A DNA stretch of 64,000 nucleotides from Babylonia areolata (taxonomy: Eukaryota; Mollusca; Gastropoda; Neogastropoda; Buccinidae), in assembly GCF_041734735.1 (NCBI RefSeq), contig NC_134905.1:510705-574704 (forward strand), in the 5' to 3' direction. Positions 1-10,429 of this stretch are shown piece after piece (the stretch's first letter is position 1; the number at the start of each line of letters is the position of its first letter). Below the pieces are notes generated by a model that had not been told where the DNA came from, did no database searches, and was given only the letters and a program-made list of their open reading frames with translations. A program made the translations under genes and the position numbers.

Positions 1-175
1 TTTCTCCCCCTCCACTAGACCTTGAGTGGTGGTCTGGACGCTAGTCATTCAGATGAGACGATAAACCGAGGTCCCAGGATGCACTTAAAAATGCACATAA
101 AAGCACCCATGACAACAAAATGGGTTGTCCCTGACAAAATCCTGTTAAAAAAAAACAACAACCCACTTCAACAGG
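1..175 (+). mobile_element. SINE fragment (family 3 body)
   Basis: The segment carries the motif 'gagacgataaaccgaggtc' followed by a degenerate 'gcatgcacttggcgcactg' / 'agaacccatggcaac' type body. The same body is seen in the better-preserved copies near 12.2 kb and 62.5 kb. The tRNA-like head is missing or off the window edge. It lies in the CAB39 intron downstream of exon 4. Confidence 0.5.
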
Positions 176-212
176 AAAACAAATAAACGTGCAGGCAGAA
201 ATAAATAGGAAA

Positions 213-330
213 AAATGGGTGGGCGCTCTCAGTGTAGCGACGCGTTCTCCCTGAGGTGAGCAGTCCTAATTTCACACAGAAAAATCTGTTGTGACAAAGA
301 AAGAGAAATACAAATACAACTATATGTACA
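213..330 (-). mobile_element. Short SINE (family 2), diverged
   Basis: The order 'gcgctctcagtgtagcgacgcg', 'tctccctgaggtgagcagtcc', 'atttcacacagaaaaatctg' and 'tgtgacaaa...aaatacaaatacaa' matches the copy at 54605-54720 in reverse orientation. This is a short, non-coding dispersed element. The copy is moderately diverged. Confidence 0.55.
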
Positions 331-365
331 GACAGATATATGGACAGACCGACAGAAAGAAACAT

Positions 366-680
366 ATGTAACTCCTTCACCGCCATAGGCGACTACAACT
401 GACTAAACAGTGCACCGCAATCGGCGACTTTAGTTGACATGGAAGAAAGACCATTTTTCACACCGTAACAAACTTCAACAGCTGCAGCCAGTTTCCAGCC
501 AATAGAACAATAGAACCCTGACCCTAACCATAACCTTTGCCCCCTGACAGAGTTTGAAGTGGACAAGTCCAGTGTGTTGTTTTGACATGAACGGAAACCT
601 GTGACTGAGAACATCTAGTCTACAATACTTGGTGCTGGGGGAGCTTTTTTCAATTTCACACACAAACTTGGTGCTGAAAT
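366..680. mobile_element. Diverged TTAA-type MITE copy
   Basis: The segment is homologous to the better-preserved element at 31167-31825. Shared blocks include 'ccgccataggcgac', 'tttttcacaccgtaacaa', 'tttgccccctgac', 'acaagtcca' and 'cctgtgactgagaacat'. The ends have decayed, and only a degenerate 'gtaactccttcacc' start is left. Confidence 0.5.
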
Positions 681-694
681 GTATATATCTATCA

Positions 695-842
695 ATCTAC
701 CTCTTTCGAAAAGTTTCAGTTTCAGTTTCAGAAGCTCAAGGAGGCGTCACTGCGTTCGGACAAATCCATATACGCTACACCACATCTGCCAAGCAGATGC
801 CTGACCAGCAGTGTAACCCAACGTGCTTAGTCAGGCCTTGAG
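695..842 (-). mobile_element. SINE 3' part (family 3), reversed
   Basis: It reads 'gtttcagtttcagtttcag', 'aaggaggcgtcactgcgttc', 'acaccacatctgcc', 'gcagatgcctgaccagcag', then 'aacgtgcttagtcaggcc'. This is the reverse complement of the tail in the plus-strand copy at 62428-62820. The tRNA head is absent. Confidence 0.6.
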
Positions 843-845
843 AAA

Positions 846-1090
846 TAATTAAAAAATTTTTTTTTTTAAATAAATAATAATAATAGATAAATACATAAAA
901 AAAAGAACTACTACTACTAAAAATAATAATACGTAGAAGGCACAAAAACTTGATGAAGTCAACTATAGGCGTACAAAAAAAAAAATAATAAAAAAATTTA
1001 AAAAAATAAAATAAAAAGATAAATAAATAAATAAATAAATAATAATAATATAATAAAAAAAATTAATAAAAGTTTAAACAATAAAACAAC
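846..1090. repeat. AT-rich low-complexity stretch
   Basis: Runs of A/T with (TAA)n and (TAAA)n character. No gene-like signal is visible. It lies in the CAB39 intron after exon 4. Confidence 0.7.
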
Positions 1091-1254
1091 AAAATTTGCA
1101 GGTATATGTCCTGAACGTATCATGGCCAGAACATCAGGACTGTGCAGAATGTACAAGACAACTCGCAGACTGGACATACATCTTTTTTCAAACATTTTTA
1201 AAATTCCATCTTTACATGTCAACATTTTACAACAATAATAACAACAACATGGAT

Positions 1255-1335
1255 AAACAGACTGACAGACAGACTGACAGACAGACTGACAGACAGACTG
1301 ACAGAGAGACTGACAGACAAACTGACAAAGAGACT
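1255..1335. repeat. (ACTGACAGACAG)n microsatellite
   Basis: A 12-bp unit 'actgacagacag' is repeated about six times with small variants (agag, caaa). The short open frame across it is a repeat artefact. Confidence 0.85.
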
Positions 1336-1615
1336 ACTGGACTATACATAGGCTGGTTATTATCATAGCGTGTTGTCATTTATTTCTTAACATTTTATAC
1401 AAACTGTTCAGGACCTTAAAGTGTGTTCACATTAAGTGGGTTTGTAAGTACATCTGCCAACAGCCTCATAAAACAGCTGTCGATTTCTGGCAGAGAGAGG
1501 ACACCGGCTCTCAAGGCAACGGCTGAAGCAGCAGAAAACAGTTCCAGCTGGATCTGGTCGAGGACGAATGAAAGTAAACTTCACAAAGATTAAATTTCCC
1601 TACTCGAACTAGGCA

Positions 1616-1895
1616 TACGATGGCTCAGTGGTTAAAACGTCTACCAGAAAAGGGGACTCAGTTCTGAAGTGGCGACCACCCTGGAGGCGCAGGTTCGAAC
1701 CTGCTGAGGACCATGTTGGGGAAAAAAGAAAAGGCGGCAATACAAGGGCATCCAGGAGTCATGACCTGGGTGCAGCCCGGCCCTCTTAGAGTGTAAGGAG
1801 TTAAGGGCCAAAACACCTGACTGAGGGGGGCTTCTTCTCTGAAGACCTTGTGCTGTCCTGTCCAGCTCTCCCTAGAGTTTCTTATCACTGTTCAC
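1616..1895 (+). mobile_element. tRNA-derived SINE (family 4)
   Basis: The head reads 'gatggctcagtggttaaaac' (box A-like) and then 'ggttcgaacctgct' (box B-like), as in a tRNA-derived Pol III promoter. A body with 'ctgaggggggcttcttc' and 'agctctccctagagtttct' follows. The 3' part recurs at 51596-51715. It lies in the CAB39 intron, sense opposite to the gene. Confidence 0.65.
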
Positions 1896-1899
1896 AGTA

Positions 1900-2058
1900 A
1901 GGCATCCCAAGGCCACTGACCTTGAAAGTGGAGAAGGCACTGGACTAAGGCATCACAAAGCCACTGACCTCGAGGACAGAGAAGGCATCTTAAGGCATCC
2001 CAAGGCCACTGACCTTGAAAGTGGAGAAGGCATCTTAAGGCATCCCAAGGCCACTGAC
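1900..2058 (-). repeat. Tandem copies of the CAB39 exon 4 donor junction
   Basis: On the minus strand the last nucleotides of exon 4 and its donor, 'CCACTTTCAAG|GTCAGTGG', recur three more times downstream. Spacings are about 45, 45 and 48 bp; the middle copy is diverged and the outer ones nearly perfect. Splicing at a later donor would retain 'ATGCCTTAA', an in-frame stop, so those donors would truncate the protein. Confidence 0.75.
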
Positions 2059-2227
2059 CTTGAAAGTGGAGAAGGCATCAGAGGCGATGTCGAAGGTGGA
2101 CACTTCCACATAGTCGAAGAACTTGTAGAAGTCCTGGGAGTTCATGATCATCTTCACCAGCTCCTCAGCACGACACACCTCGCGCAGCATCTGCCCGCAG
2201 CTCAGCGCGATCTCGTGCGTCTCGTAC
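2059..2227 (-). CDS. CAB39: CAB39 coding exon 4
   Basis: 169 nt between 'GTGTGCAG|GTACGAG' and 'TTCAAG|GTCAGT', phase 2 in and phase 0 out. It encodes [17 protein letters not shown] through [18 protein letters not shown]. By my own alignment about 37 of 56 residues match recalled human MO25-alpha. Three extra copies of its donor lie downstream. Confidence 0.94.
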
Positions 2228-5200
2228 CTGCACACACCAAACCCGCCAATCCCCTGGTATTGTGCACTTTAAAAAAACAACAAAACAGACACATAAGAGG
2301 AAAGAAAAACACATAGGCAGCTGAATATGGTTGCTTACTATATGTCCTTATACTGAATAAAACAAGTTGAAAAAAAAAAGATGTCTGACCACAGGCACCT
2401 GATGTTGTGATGCAACACAGTTTTTTTCTTTCTTTTTCTCTGGAAGACGGTTTTGGTTGGTCGACTGTCGTTCATGGAATTTTTTTTTTTTTTTTTTTAA
2501 AGCATGAAAGAGAGGGCAAAATATTACGGAAGATAATACATGGAAGAAAAAGAAAAAGAAAACACATACACACACAAATAGTTAAATACACACAAACACA
2601 CACACAAATAGTGAAATACACATACACACAACACACAAATATAACAACAACAAAAGTGAACGTCAAATACTCCTGTTTCCCAAAGAAAATGCACACGATG
2701 CACTTCATTCATACCATCAAAGAACACTGTGAAAATCATCATGCATGAAACCAAATTTCTGTAATAGTAAGGTTGCCTGATCGTGAACGTCTGTTACAAA
2801 ATGTCTGCATCATCCATGTTTTGTTTTTTGTTTTTTTTATCACTTAAATCAAAAACTCTCAAAAACATTTAAAACCCTAAAACCAAAGGTTAAAAACAAC
2901 CAGTTTTTAATCATATTTTAAAATCTTCAAAATGCTTTTAAAACACCAAAGGCAAAAGTAAAATGGGATTTTCATTCGTCAATCAAACTTTCTACATTCT
3001 TTTAAAATGTAAAGACAAAATAAAAAAGTTATAGCCTTCTTTTTTTTCTAAAATCTTAACAGAAATTACTGCCTTGTGATCCCATGGTATTCTGAAAGCT
3101 GGTTTATGCCTCTTAATTAAATAACTCATTACTGGTTATATGCAATAGTACCTGAGAATAGTGATTCTGGTTGGAAAGACCTGTTTCCCGATTTAAAACA
3201 TTAACTTACTTTTAACAAACGAGAAGTAGTACTTAGTTTTAAATTTAAATTCAGGTGAAATATTCCATTTCTGTGGCTTATCAACCATTGACAGAAACAA
3301 TGTTGTTGTTTTGTGGCGGATTTTCTTCTTCTTTTTTGTCCAGAAAAGACAGCAATTTTTTTTTTTTTTTCAAAGACAAAACCTGGGACTGTTTAACTCT
3401 CTCCATACGAACGGCGAAAGAGACGACGTTAACAGCGTTTCACCCCAGTTACCATCATCAAAATATTGCAAGCGGAAGGCTCTTATACTGAAGAGGTGAA
3501 TGTTGACAAAGAATACCACAATTCTGACGACGGAAGCTAAAGGTTGGGTCATTCAGACACCCACTGGACATCCGAGGGGTCTGTGTAGAGGAGAAGAGAG
3601 GACTGGCCGTACTGAGTGAGTTAAAAGGAGGAGTCTGTATTATACTCCATGTTTGGTGATACATATACTTACCATGTCAAACTGATACAAACAAGGCCTA
3701 TCGGTTTGCTCTGCTTGGCCAAATTTCACGCGGCTAACAGTGAAAAGACGACCCGTCTTGCCCGGTCTACTCTTAGCCAATCAAACGCCTTTAAAAGCTA
3801 TAAGCGCTGAATCATTCCTTTTGGCCAAGGCCGGCTCTCCATGCCATCTTGTCAGGCTTACGCTCTGTCTCGTCTTACGCTTTTTTTGGCTATTAAGCGT
3901 ATTCATTTGGCCTTATTTTGCTGCATGCGGCTTGTGTTTATTGTATTCGTACATGCTGTGTACTCGATTCGACTCGGCCCCCTCGATTCGTTCGTTTTTC
4001 TCTACCTCTAAGTTGAGCCTGTCTTTCCTTTCTGTGTTGGGGATTGGATTTTCCCTGGGTGCCTATGCGCAGGTACCATGCCTCCTATGCCAGATTTTAA
4101 AAAAAAATAAAACGGCATGTCCTTTTTTCTTTTTTTAACTCATTCTACCCACAGCCACATGCCTGCTACACCTCCCCAGGACCAGCACTACATGAGATCC
4201 TTGCAGTGAAAAGTGGGGTTGTTCACTAAACAGCCAAAATGGATGGAGAATTGCTGATACAATCCGTCCAACACAGCTTCGTTTCCATGCTTCCAGAATC
4301 TGTAAACAGCTCAGTTCAGAATGCCAACTGTACCAAGCAAGAATAAAGGAAATTTTCTATCTAAAATTACGTTTAAGTAACATACTCACTGTGACCCACT
4401 AGTGCAGACTCCGGCAGGGGTCTGACATTCCTGTCCTGTGCAAACTATTATCCGTCTATGCAGAGAAAACGAAAGTAGCTACGGCTGATAACTTCCTGGA
4501 TGTAGATAACCTCCCCTTTACCCCCCTGACTAGCGCCCTCTTTTTCCGGCAGCCATCATGACTCCTGTTCCTGTGCTCTTCATACGGCTAAGTTTTTTCA
4601 TATTTTCTGTATGTCTGTCGATTCTCTGGCGTTCTTGTTTGGTATGAGAATACCAGGTCCACATGGGACGTAATCCTGGTACAAGTTAACTCGTACCAGG
4701 AAGAGAATGAGTTAAGCCAGCAATAGAGTTTGAGACCCACCCTTTGACAAGTTCCTGCAGAATCTCTGGCTTGGTGCAGATGTACTCTACCGTGGGGCTG
4801 CGTGTACCAATCTGTCGTCGCATCAGGTTGTTGAAGACCACCACGACGTCCTTCCGTCCCTGCACAAGGTACTGATACTGTCAACATCCCTAAGCACTGT
4901 GTTGTGTTGTATTATACTGTATTGTACTGTGTTGTATTGTACTACTGTGGTGTATTATTATGTACTGTAATGTACTGTACTATACTGTACTTCTTTGTAC
5001 TGTACTGTATTGTAATGAATTGAACTGTATCGTACTATACTGTATTGTACTGCAATATTGTAAATGTAATGCATTGTTCTATACTGTATTGTATTGTATC
5101 GTAATATACTGTACTGTATTATACTGCTCTGTTGTATACTGTATTGTACTGTAATGTATTGTAATGTATTGGACAGTGTTGTACTGTATTGTAAAATGTA

Positions 5201-7376
5201 ATTTGTAATCAATACTGTTCTGTTAATCAATACTTTATGTCACAGAAGATTTCTCTGTGTAAAATTCAGGCTTATTTCCCCAGAAGAAGTGCGTCATCAC
5301 AATGAAGCACCACCTTCTTCCTTACCTCAAACACGAACCCACCCCCTCAGGAACTCTCTGTACAAGAGGACCAGTGTCTTAACCATTCTACCACCACCTT
5401 CCTTACTTCTGACACGAACCCACCCCCTCAGGAACTCTCTGTACTGGCAGACCAGTGTCTTAACTATTCTACCACATTCCTCCTTACCTCAAACCCAACC
5501 CACCCCCTCAGGAACTCTCTGTGCTGGCAGACCAGTGTCTTAACCATTCTACCATGTTCCTCCTTACCTCAAACCCAACCCACCCCCTCAGGAACTCTCT
5601 GTACTGGCAGACCAGTGTCTTAACCATTCTACCACCTTCCTCCTTACCTCAAACACGAACCCACCCCCTCAGGAACTCTCTGCACTGACAAACGAGTGTC
5701 TTGACCATTCAGCCCCCAACCTCCTCACCTCAAACTCGATGCGGTGGAAGTTGGTGATGAGCATGAGGAGGACGTTGTGCTGGTAGATCTCCACAGCCAG
5801 CTGGGACAGGAGCTCAGCGGCCGTGTCCTGCTCCCCAGAGTTGTACAGCATCGTTTTCATGGCCTGAAGCGTCTTGGCCATGTCCTCCGTCGCCTGAGGC
5901 ACCACACAGTGTGCGAACACACACACACCCACACACAAATAGCACACACACACGCCCACACACACACACAAATAGCACACACACACACACACACACACGC
6001 CCACACAAATAGCACACACACACACACACACACACACGCATTCACACACACACTCAAGCATGCATGCACACACACACACATACACAGAGCACACACACAC
6101 ATACACAACACACACACATAGCATACACACATTCATTCACATTCACTCTCACACACACACACACATAGAGCACACACAAATGCATGCACACAGCACACAC
6201 ACACGCCCACACAAATAGCACACACACACACACACACAGCACACACACACAGCATATATAATAAATACAAGAACAATGGACAAACAAGAACACTTCATGC
6301 TTTGACCCCTGACCCCTGTCGGGGAATGCAGCATGTAAAATAACATCACTGGTGTTGTGCCCCACAGTAAAATCGTAAGCACCACTAAAATTAAAACAAT
6401 GAAACTGGTGATAAAAAGACAATGATCATCACATTTTGTTATCTTTCCTATTTTGATTTCCCCACTTTTGTACACACACTTCTGCCTGCTTTCGAAAAAC
6501 TGCCAAAATGAAAAAGTGGTTGAATATTCAAATATATTTCTTTGGAATGGACTCATTTTGAAGGTCTGCAAATTTCAGGTATCCCATTTTCAAATGAAAT
6601 TCAAAGTTTCTCCAACAACATACATATAACGCAGTTACAACAATTATGTAATTCACATGGATCACACGAGCATCACACGCATACACAAACACACTCACAC
6701 ACACACACACACACACTAGCACCACAAACACACACACACATGATGACATCCACCAGAACCTGCCCCCTCCCCTTCCATCCCCCATCCACCCACCCACACA
6801 ATCCCATCCATCCACACAACACCACACACACACCACCCCCTCACCCTGCCAATCTCCTTCTCCCCCTTGTCACATGAGATCTGTGACAGTGCCTCCTTCA
6901 GGGCTCCAACCAGCTGCATACTGTGCCACCCACACACACACACACAAAACACAACACCACACACACACCACCCCCTCACCCTGCCAATCTCCTTCTCCCC
7001 CTTGTCACGTGAGATCTGTGACAGTGCCTCCTTCAGGGCTCCAACCAGCTGCATACTGTGCCACCCACACACACACACAAAACACAACACCACACACACA
7101 CCACCCCCTCACCCTGCGAATCTCCTTCTCCCCCTTGTCACGTGAGATCTGTGACAGTGCCTCCTTTAGGGCTCCAACCAGCTGCATAGTGTGCCACCCA
7201 CACACACATCACAACACAACACACAACACCACACACACACACACAACACACACACATCACCCCCTCACCCTGCGAATCTCCTTCTCCCCCTTGTCACGCG
7301 AGATCTGAGTCAGCGCCTCCTTCAGGGCTCGAACCAGCTCCTGGGGGCTGCGGGTCCTGGGTCCGAACAGCGGCAT
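2059..7376 (-). CDS. CAB39: CAB39 / MO25-like scaffold protein (5' four coding exons; 3' part off window)
   Basis: Calcium-binding protein 39 (MO25) is an armadillo-like helical scaffold. In animals it binds STRAD and activates the kinase LKB1/STK11, and it also assists STE20-type kinases in the cytoplasm. Exons in transcription order are 7376-7269, 5893-5729, 4859-4741 and 2227-2059; lengths are 108, 165, 119 and 169 nt, all with GT/AG borders and matching phases. The product starts [15 protein letters not shown] and includes [15 protein letters not shown] and [17 protein letters not shown]. These align colinearly with human MO25 residues from the start to about 188 (recalled, not searched). 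The remaining 3' exons (from the 'DLLTRHK' region onward) must lie left of position 1. It is more diverged than the near-invariant animal MO25 I recall, so a paralogue is possible. Several junctions are copied in tandem (separate entries). Confidence 0.92.
2228..3392. other. CAB39 intron 3, 5'-distal part
   Basis: Intronic sequence with poly(A)/poly(T) runs at 2367-2500 and a CA-rich stretch at 2565-2640. I see no gene, RNA or intact mobile element. Confidence 0.6.
3393..3624. mobile_element. Complete TTAA-flanked MITE (piggyBac-like)
   Basis: The 232-bp segment is bounded by TTAA at both ends. It has imperfect terminal inverted repeats: 'TTAACTCTCTCCATACG' on the left and, reversed, 'TTAACTCACTCAGTACGG' on the right. 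The TTAA duplication is characteristic of piggyBac-type transposases. There is no coding capacity, so it is a non-autonomous element. It lies in CAB39 intron 3. Confidence 0.75.
3690..4135 (+). other. Unassigned segment with CCAAT/TATA-like motifs
   Basis: This stretch is less repetitive than its surroundings. It contains 'tagccaatcaaacg', then 'tttaaaagctataag', then pyrimidine-rich sequence and a 132-codon frame ending in a poly-Phe tract. The arrangement resembles a promoter followed by a leader. The frame is hydrophobic and matches nothing I know. It could be part of an unknown mobile element. Confidence 0.25.
4342..4525. repeat. Dispersed repeat R5 (copy 1)
   Basis: Nearly identical to 50289-50465 for about 175 bp: 'aggaaattttctatctaaaa', 'gtgcagactccggcaggggt', 'tgacattcctgtcctgtgc', 'gagaaaacgaaagta'. 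This copy lies in CAB39 intron 3 and the other in DAW1 intron 6. On the minus strand it carries a donor-like motif (GTGAGTATG here, GTAAGTATG in the other copy). The family is not recognised. Confidence 0.7.
4741..4859 (-). CDS. CAB39: CAB39 coding exon 3
   Basis: 119 nt between 'TTGTGCAG|GGACGG' and 'AAAGG|GTGGGT', phase 0 in and phase 2 out. It encodes [18 protein letters not shown] followed by [17 protein letters not shown]. This is the conserved FNN-RRQIGTR-PTVEYIC block of MO25, the most diagnostic part of the gene here. Confidence 0.95.
4895..5230. repeat. (TGTACTGTAT)n degenerate microsatellite
   Basis: Imperfect repeats of 'tgtactgtat' / 'tgtattgtac' over about 330 bp. Open frames on both strands here are repeat artefacts. 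It lies in CAB39 intron 2. Confidence 0.85.
5290..5728 (-). repeat. ~80-bp minisatellite copying the CAB39 exon 2 donor and a tRNA-like SINE head
   Basis: Five intronic copies lie at about 5321, 5402, 5484, 5563 and 5641, and a sixth, diverged, is the true junction at 5729. On the minus strand each reads 'TTTGAG|GTAAGGAGG', then 'TAGAATGGTTAAGAC' (box A-like), 'CTGGTCTGCCAGTACAG' and 'GGTGGGTTCGTG' (box B-like). The exon 2 end reads 'TTTGAG|GTGAGGAGG'. The intron's beginning is therefore one unit of the array. Confidence 0.75.
5729..5893 (-). CDS. CAB39: CAB39 coding exon 2
   Basis: 55 codons between 'GCCTCAG|GCGACG' and 'TTTGAG|GTGAGG', phase 0 at both ends. It encodes [17 protein letters not shown] through [10 protein letters not shown], matching the MO25 helices ending in LQLIDFE. 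The donor GTGAGG is weaker than the GTAAGG carried by copies of this junction in the intron just downstream. Confidence 0.93.
5920..6255. repeat. (CA)n-rich tract
   Basis: Interrupted (CA)n with 'acacacaaatagcacacac' interruptions, starting just upstream of CAB39 exon 2 in transcription terms. The exon 2 acceptor is therefore preceded by (TG)n instead of an ordinary pyrimidine tract. Confidence 0.85.
6256..6660. other. CAB39 intron 1 or 5' intronic spacer
   Basis: Non-repetitive AT-rich sequence. I see no exon, RNA gene or element. Confidence 0.5.
6845..7187 (-). repeat. CAB39: Three tandem short copies of CAB39 exon 1, each with ATG and donor
   Basis: The copies are 7187-7113, 7054-6980 and 6919-6845. 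Each is 75 nt (25 codons), begins with its own ATG, encodes [17 protein letters not shown] (CD in the last copy) and then KGEKEI(R/G)R, and ends at 'AGG|GTGAGG'. This matches the end of exon 1 ([17 protein letters not shown]) and its exit phase. The stretch before each ATG is '(GT)n...GGTGGCACAGT'. They could act as alternative first exons or be unused duplicates. No acceptor with a good pyrimidine tract is visible, though 'TATGCAG|CTGG' is possible. Confidence 0.6.
7269..7376 (-). CDS. CAB39: CAB39 coding exon 1 (start codon)
   Basis: 36 codons from the ATG at 7376 to 'CGCAGG|GTGAGG'. The start [19 protein letters not shown] aligns with the amino end of MO25 ([20 protein letters not shown]), which fixes the start. 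The sequence just upstream is GC-rich and could be 5' UTR or hold an acceptor; no clear acceptor could be chosen. Confidence 0.88.
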
Positions 7377-7470
7377 GTCGCCCAGCGGCCACGCCAACCA
7401 CAACAACAACGTCCCTCCCTGCGTCCGGCCCGCACCGCTCACCCTCCAGCCTCTACTTGCCCTGTGCGTC
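7377..7470 (-). promoter_or_regulatory. CAB39: GC-rich 5' flank of CAB39 exon 1
   Basis: Single-copy GC-rich sequence immediately upstream of the start codon, with CpGs. It is likely 5' UTR. The next upstream sequence is the first unit of a 40-bp array, so the boundary of the leader cannot be placed. Confidence 0.35.
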
Positions 7471-7484
7471 TCCCCTCGGGTCGT

Positions 7485-10370
7485 CAGGCCTCTCACAGTG
7501 ACTGCACACACACACGACAGTCGTCAGGCCTCTCACAGTGACTGCACACACACACAACAGTCGTCAGGCCTCTCACAGTGACTGCACACACACACAACAG
7601 TCGTCAGGCCTATCACAGTGACTGCACACACACACAACAGTCGTCAGGCCTCTCACAGTGACTGCACACACACACACACACGACAGTCGTCAGGCCTCTC
7701 ACAGTGACTGCACACACACACAACAGTCGTCAGGCCTCTCACAGTGACTGCACACACACACACACAACAGTCGTCAGGCCTCTCACAGTGACTGCACACA
7801 CACACAACAGTCGTCAGGCCTCTCACAGTGACTGCACACACACACAACAGTCGTCAGGCCTCTCACAGTGACTGCACACACACACACAACAGTCGTCAGG
7901 CCTCTCACAGTGACTGCACACACACACAACAGTCGTCAGGCCTCTCACAGTGACTGCACACACACACACACGACAGTCGTCAGGCCTCTCACAGTGACTG
8001 CACACACACACGACAGTCGTCAGGCCTCTCACAGTGACTGCACACACACACACACAACAGTCGTCAGGCCTCTCACAGTGACTGCACACACACAACAGTC
8101 ATCAGGCCTCTCACAGTGACTGCACACACACACACACAACAGTCGTCAGGCCTCTCACAGTGACTGCACACACACACACACGACAGTCGTCAGGCCTCTC
8201 ACAGTGACTGCACACACACACAACAGTCGTCAGGCCTCTCACAGTGACTGCACACACACACACACGACAGTCGTCAGGCCTCTCACAGTGACTGCACACA
8301 CACACACACACGACAGTCGTCAGGCCTCTCACAGTGACTGCACACACACACACACACACGACAGTCGTCAGGCCTCTCACAGTGACTGCACACACACACA
8401 ACAGTCGTCAGGCCTCTCACAGTGACTGCACACACACACGACAGTCGTCAGGCCTCTCACAGTGACTGCACACACACACACACAACAGTCGTCAGGCCTC
8501 TCACAGTGACTGCACACACACAACAGTCATCAGGCCTCTCACAGTGACTGCACACACACACACACAACAGTCGTCAGGCCTCTCACAGTGACTGCACACA
8601 CACACACACGACAGTCGTCAGGCCTCTCACAGTGACTGCACACACACACAACAGTCGTCAGGCCTCTCACAGTGACTGCACACACACACACACGACAGTC
8701 GTCAGGCCTCTCACAGTGACTGCACACACACACACACACGACAGTCGTCAGGCCTCTCACAGTGACTGCACACACACACACAACAGTTGTCTGGCCTCTC
8801 ACAGTGACTGCACACACACACGACAGTCGTCAGGCCTCTCACAGTGACTGCACACACACACACAACAGTCGTCAGGCCTCTCACAGTGACTGCACACACA
8901 CACGACAGTCGTCAGGCCTCTCACAGTGACTGCACACACACACACAACAGTCGTCAGGCCTCTCACAGTGACTGCACACACACACACAACAGTCGTCAGG
9001 CCTCTCACAGTGACTGCACACACACAGCAGTCGTCAGGCCTCTCACAGTGACTGCACACACACACACACGACAGTCGTCAGGCCTCTCACAGTGACTGCA
9101 CACACACACGACAGTCGTCAGGCCTCTCACAGTGACTGCACACACACACACACAACAGTCGTCAGGCCTCTCACAGTGACTGCACACACACAACAGTCAT
9201 CAGGCCTCTCACAGTGACTGCACACACACACACACAACAGTCGTCAGGCCTCTCACAGTGACTGCACACACACACACACGACAGTCGTCAGGCCTCTCAC
9301 AGTGACTGCACACACACACAACAGTCGTCAGGCCTCTCACAGTGACTGCACACACACACACACGACAGTCGTCAGGCCTCTCACAGTGACTGCACACACA
9401 CACACACACGACAGTCGTCAGGCCTCTCACAGTGACTGCACACACACACACACACACGACAGTCGTCAGGCCTCTCACAGTGACTGCACACACACACAAC
9501 AGTCGTCAGGCCTCTCACAGTGACTGCACACACACACGACAGTCGTCAGGCCTCTCAGAGTGACTGCACACACACACACACAACAGTCGTCAGGCCTCTC
9601 ACAGTGACTGCACACACACAACAGTCATCAGGCCTCTCACAGTGACTGCACACACACACACACAACAGTCGTCAGGCCTCTCACAGTGACTGCACACACA
9701 CACACACGACAGTCGTCAGGCCTCTCACAGTGACTGCACACACACACAACAGTCGTCAGGCCTCTCACAGTGACTGCACACACACACACACGACAGTCGT
9801 CAGGCCTCTCACAGTGACTGCACACACACACACACACGACAGTCGTCAGGCCTCTCACAGTGACTGCACACACACACACAACAGTTGTCTGGCCTCTCAC
9901 AGTGACTGCACACACACACGACAGTCGTCAGGCCTCTCACAGTGACTGCACACACACACACAACAGTCGTCAGGCCTCTCACAGTGACTGCACACACACA
10001 CGACAGTCGTCAGGCCTCTCACAGTGACTGCACACACACACACAACAGTCGTCAGGCCTCTCACAGTGACTGCACACACACACACAACAGTCGTCAGGCC
10101 TCTCACAGTGACTGCACACACACACACACACAACAGTCGTCAGGCCTCTCACAGTGACTGCACACACACACACACAACAGTCGTCAGGCCTCTCACAGTG
10201 ACTGCACACACACACAACAGTCGTCAGGCCTCTCACAGTGACTGCACACACACACAACAGTCGTCAGGCCTCTCACAGTGACTGCACACACACACAACAG
10301 TCGTCAGGCCTCTCACAACAACTGCACACACACACAACAGTCGTCAGGCCTCTCACAACAACTGCACAAC
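7485..10370. repeat. ~40-bp minisatellite (about 70 copies) with higher-order structure
   Basis: The unit is 'gtcgtcaggcctctcacag' + 'tgactgcacacacacacaaca' with variable CA length and A/G variation (aacag/gacag). A rare variant 'acaacagtcatcagg' occurs at about 8095, 8523, 9193 and 9621. The pattern from about 8.1-8.8 kb is repeated 1098 bp downstream. Open frames across it on both strands are artefacts. Confidence 0.93.
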
Positions 10371-10429
10371 CACTCACAGCAGTAATTATACAAGTCATAC
10401 TGTTCAATACATCTTCTGTCTGGTCCAAC

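Noticed and set aside
3740-4138. 132-codon hydrophobic frame
   Set aside because: It ends in a poly(T)-derived Phe run, has no domain I recognise, and is antisense in a CAB39 intron. It is listed only as an unassigned segment.
7485-10370. CRISPR-like regular array
   Set aside because: Units are continuous minisatellite copies with no unique spacers, in animal DNA. Variation is only in CA length and single bases.
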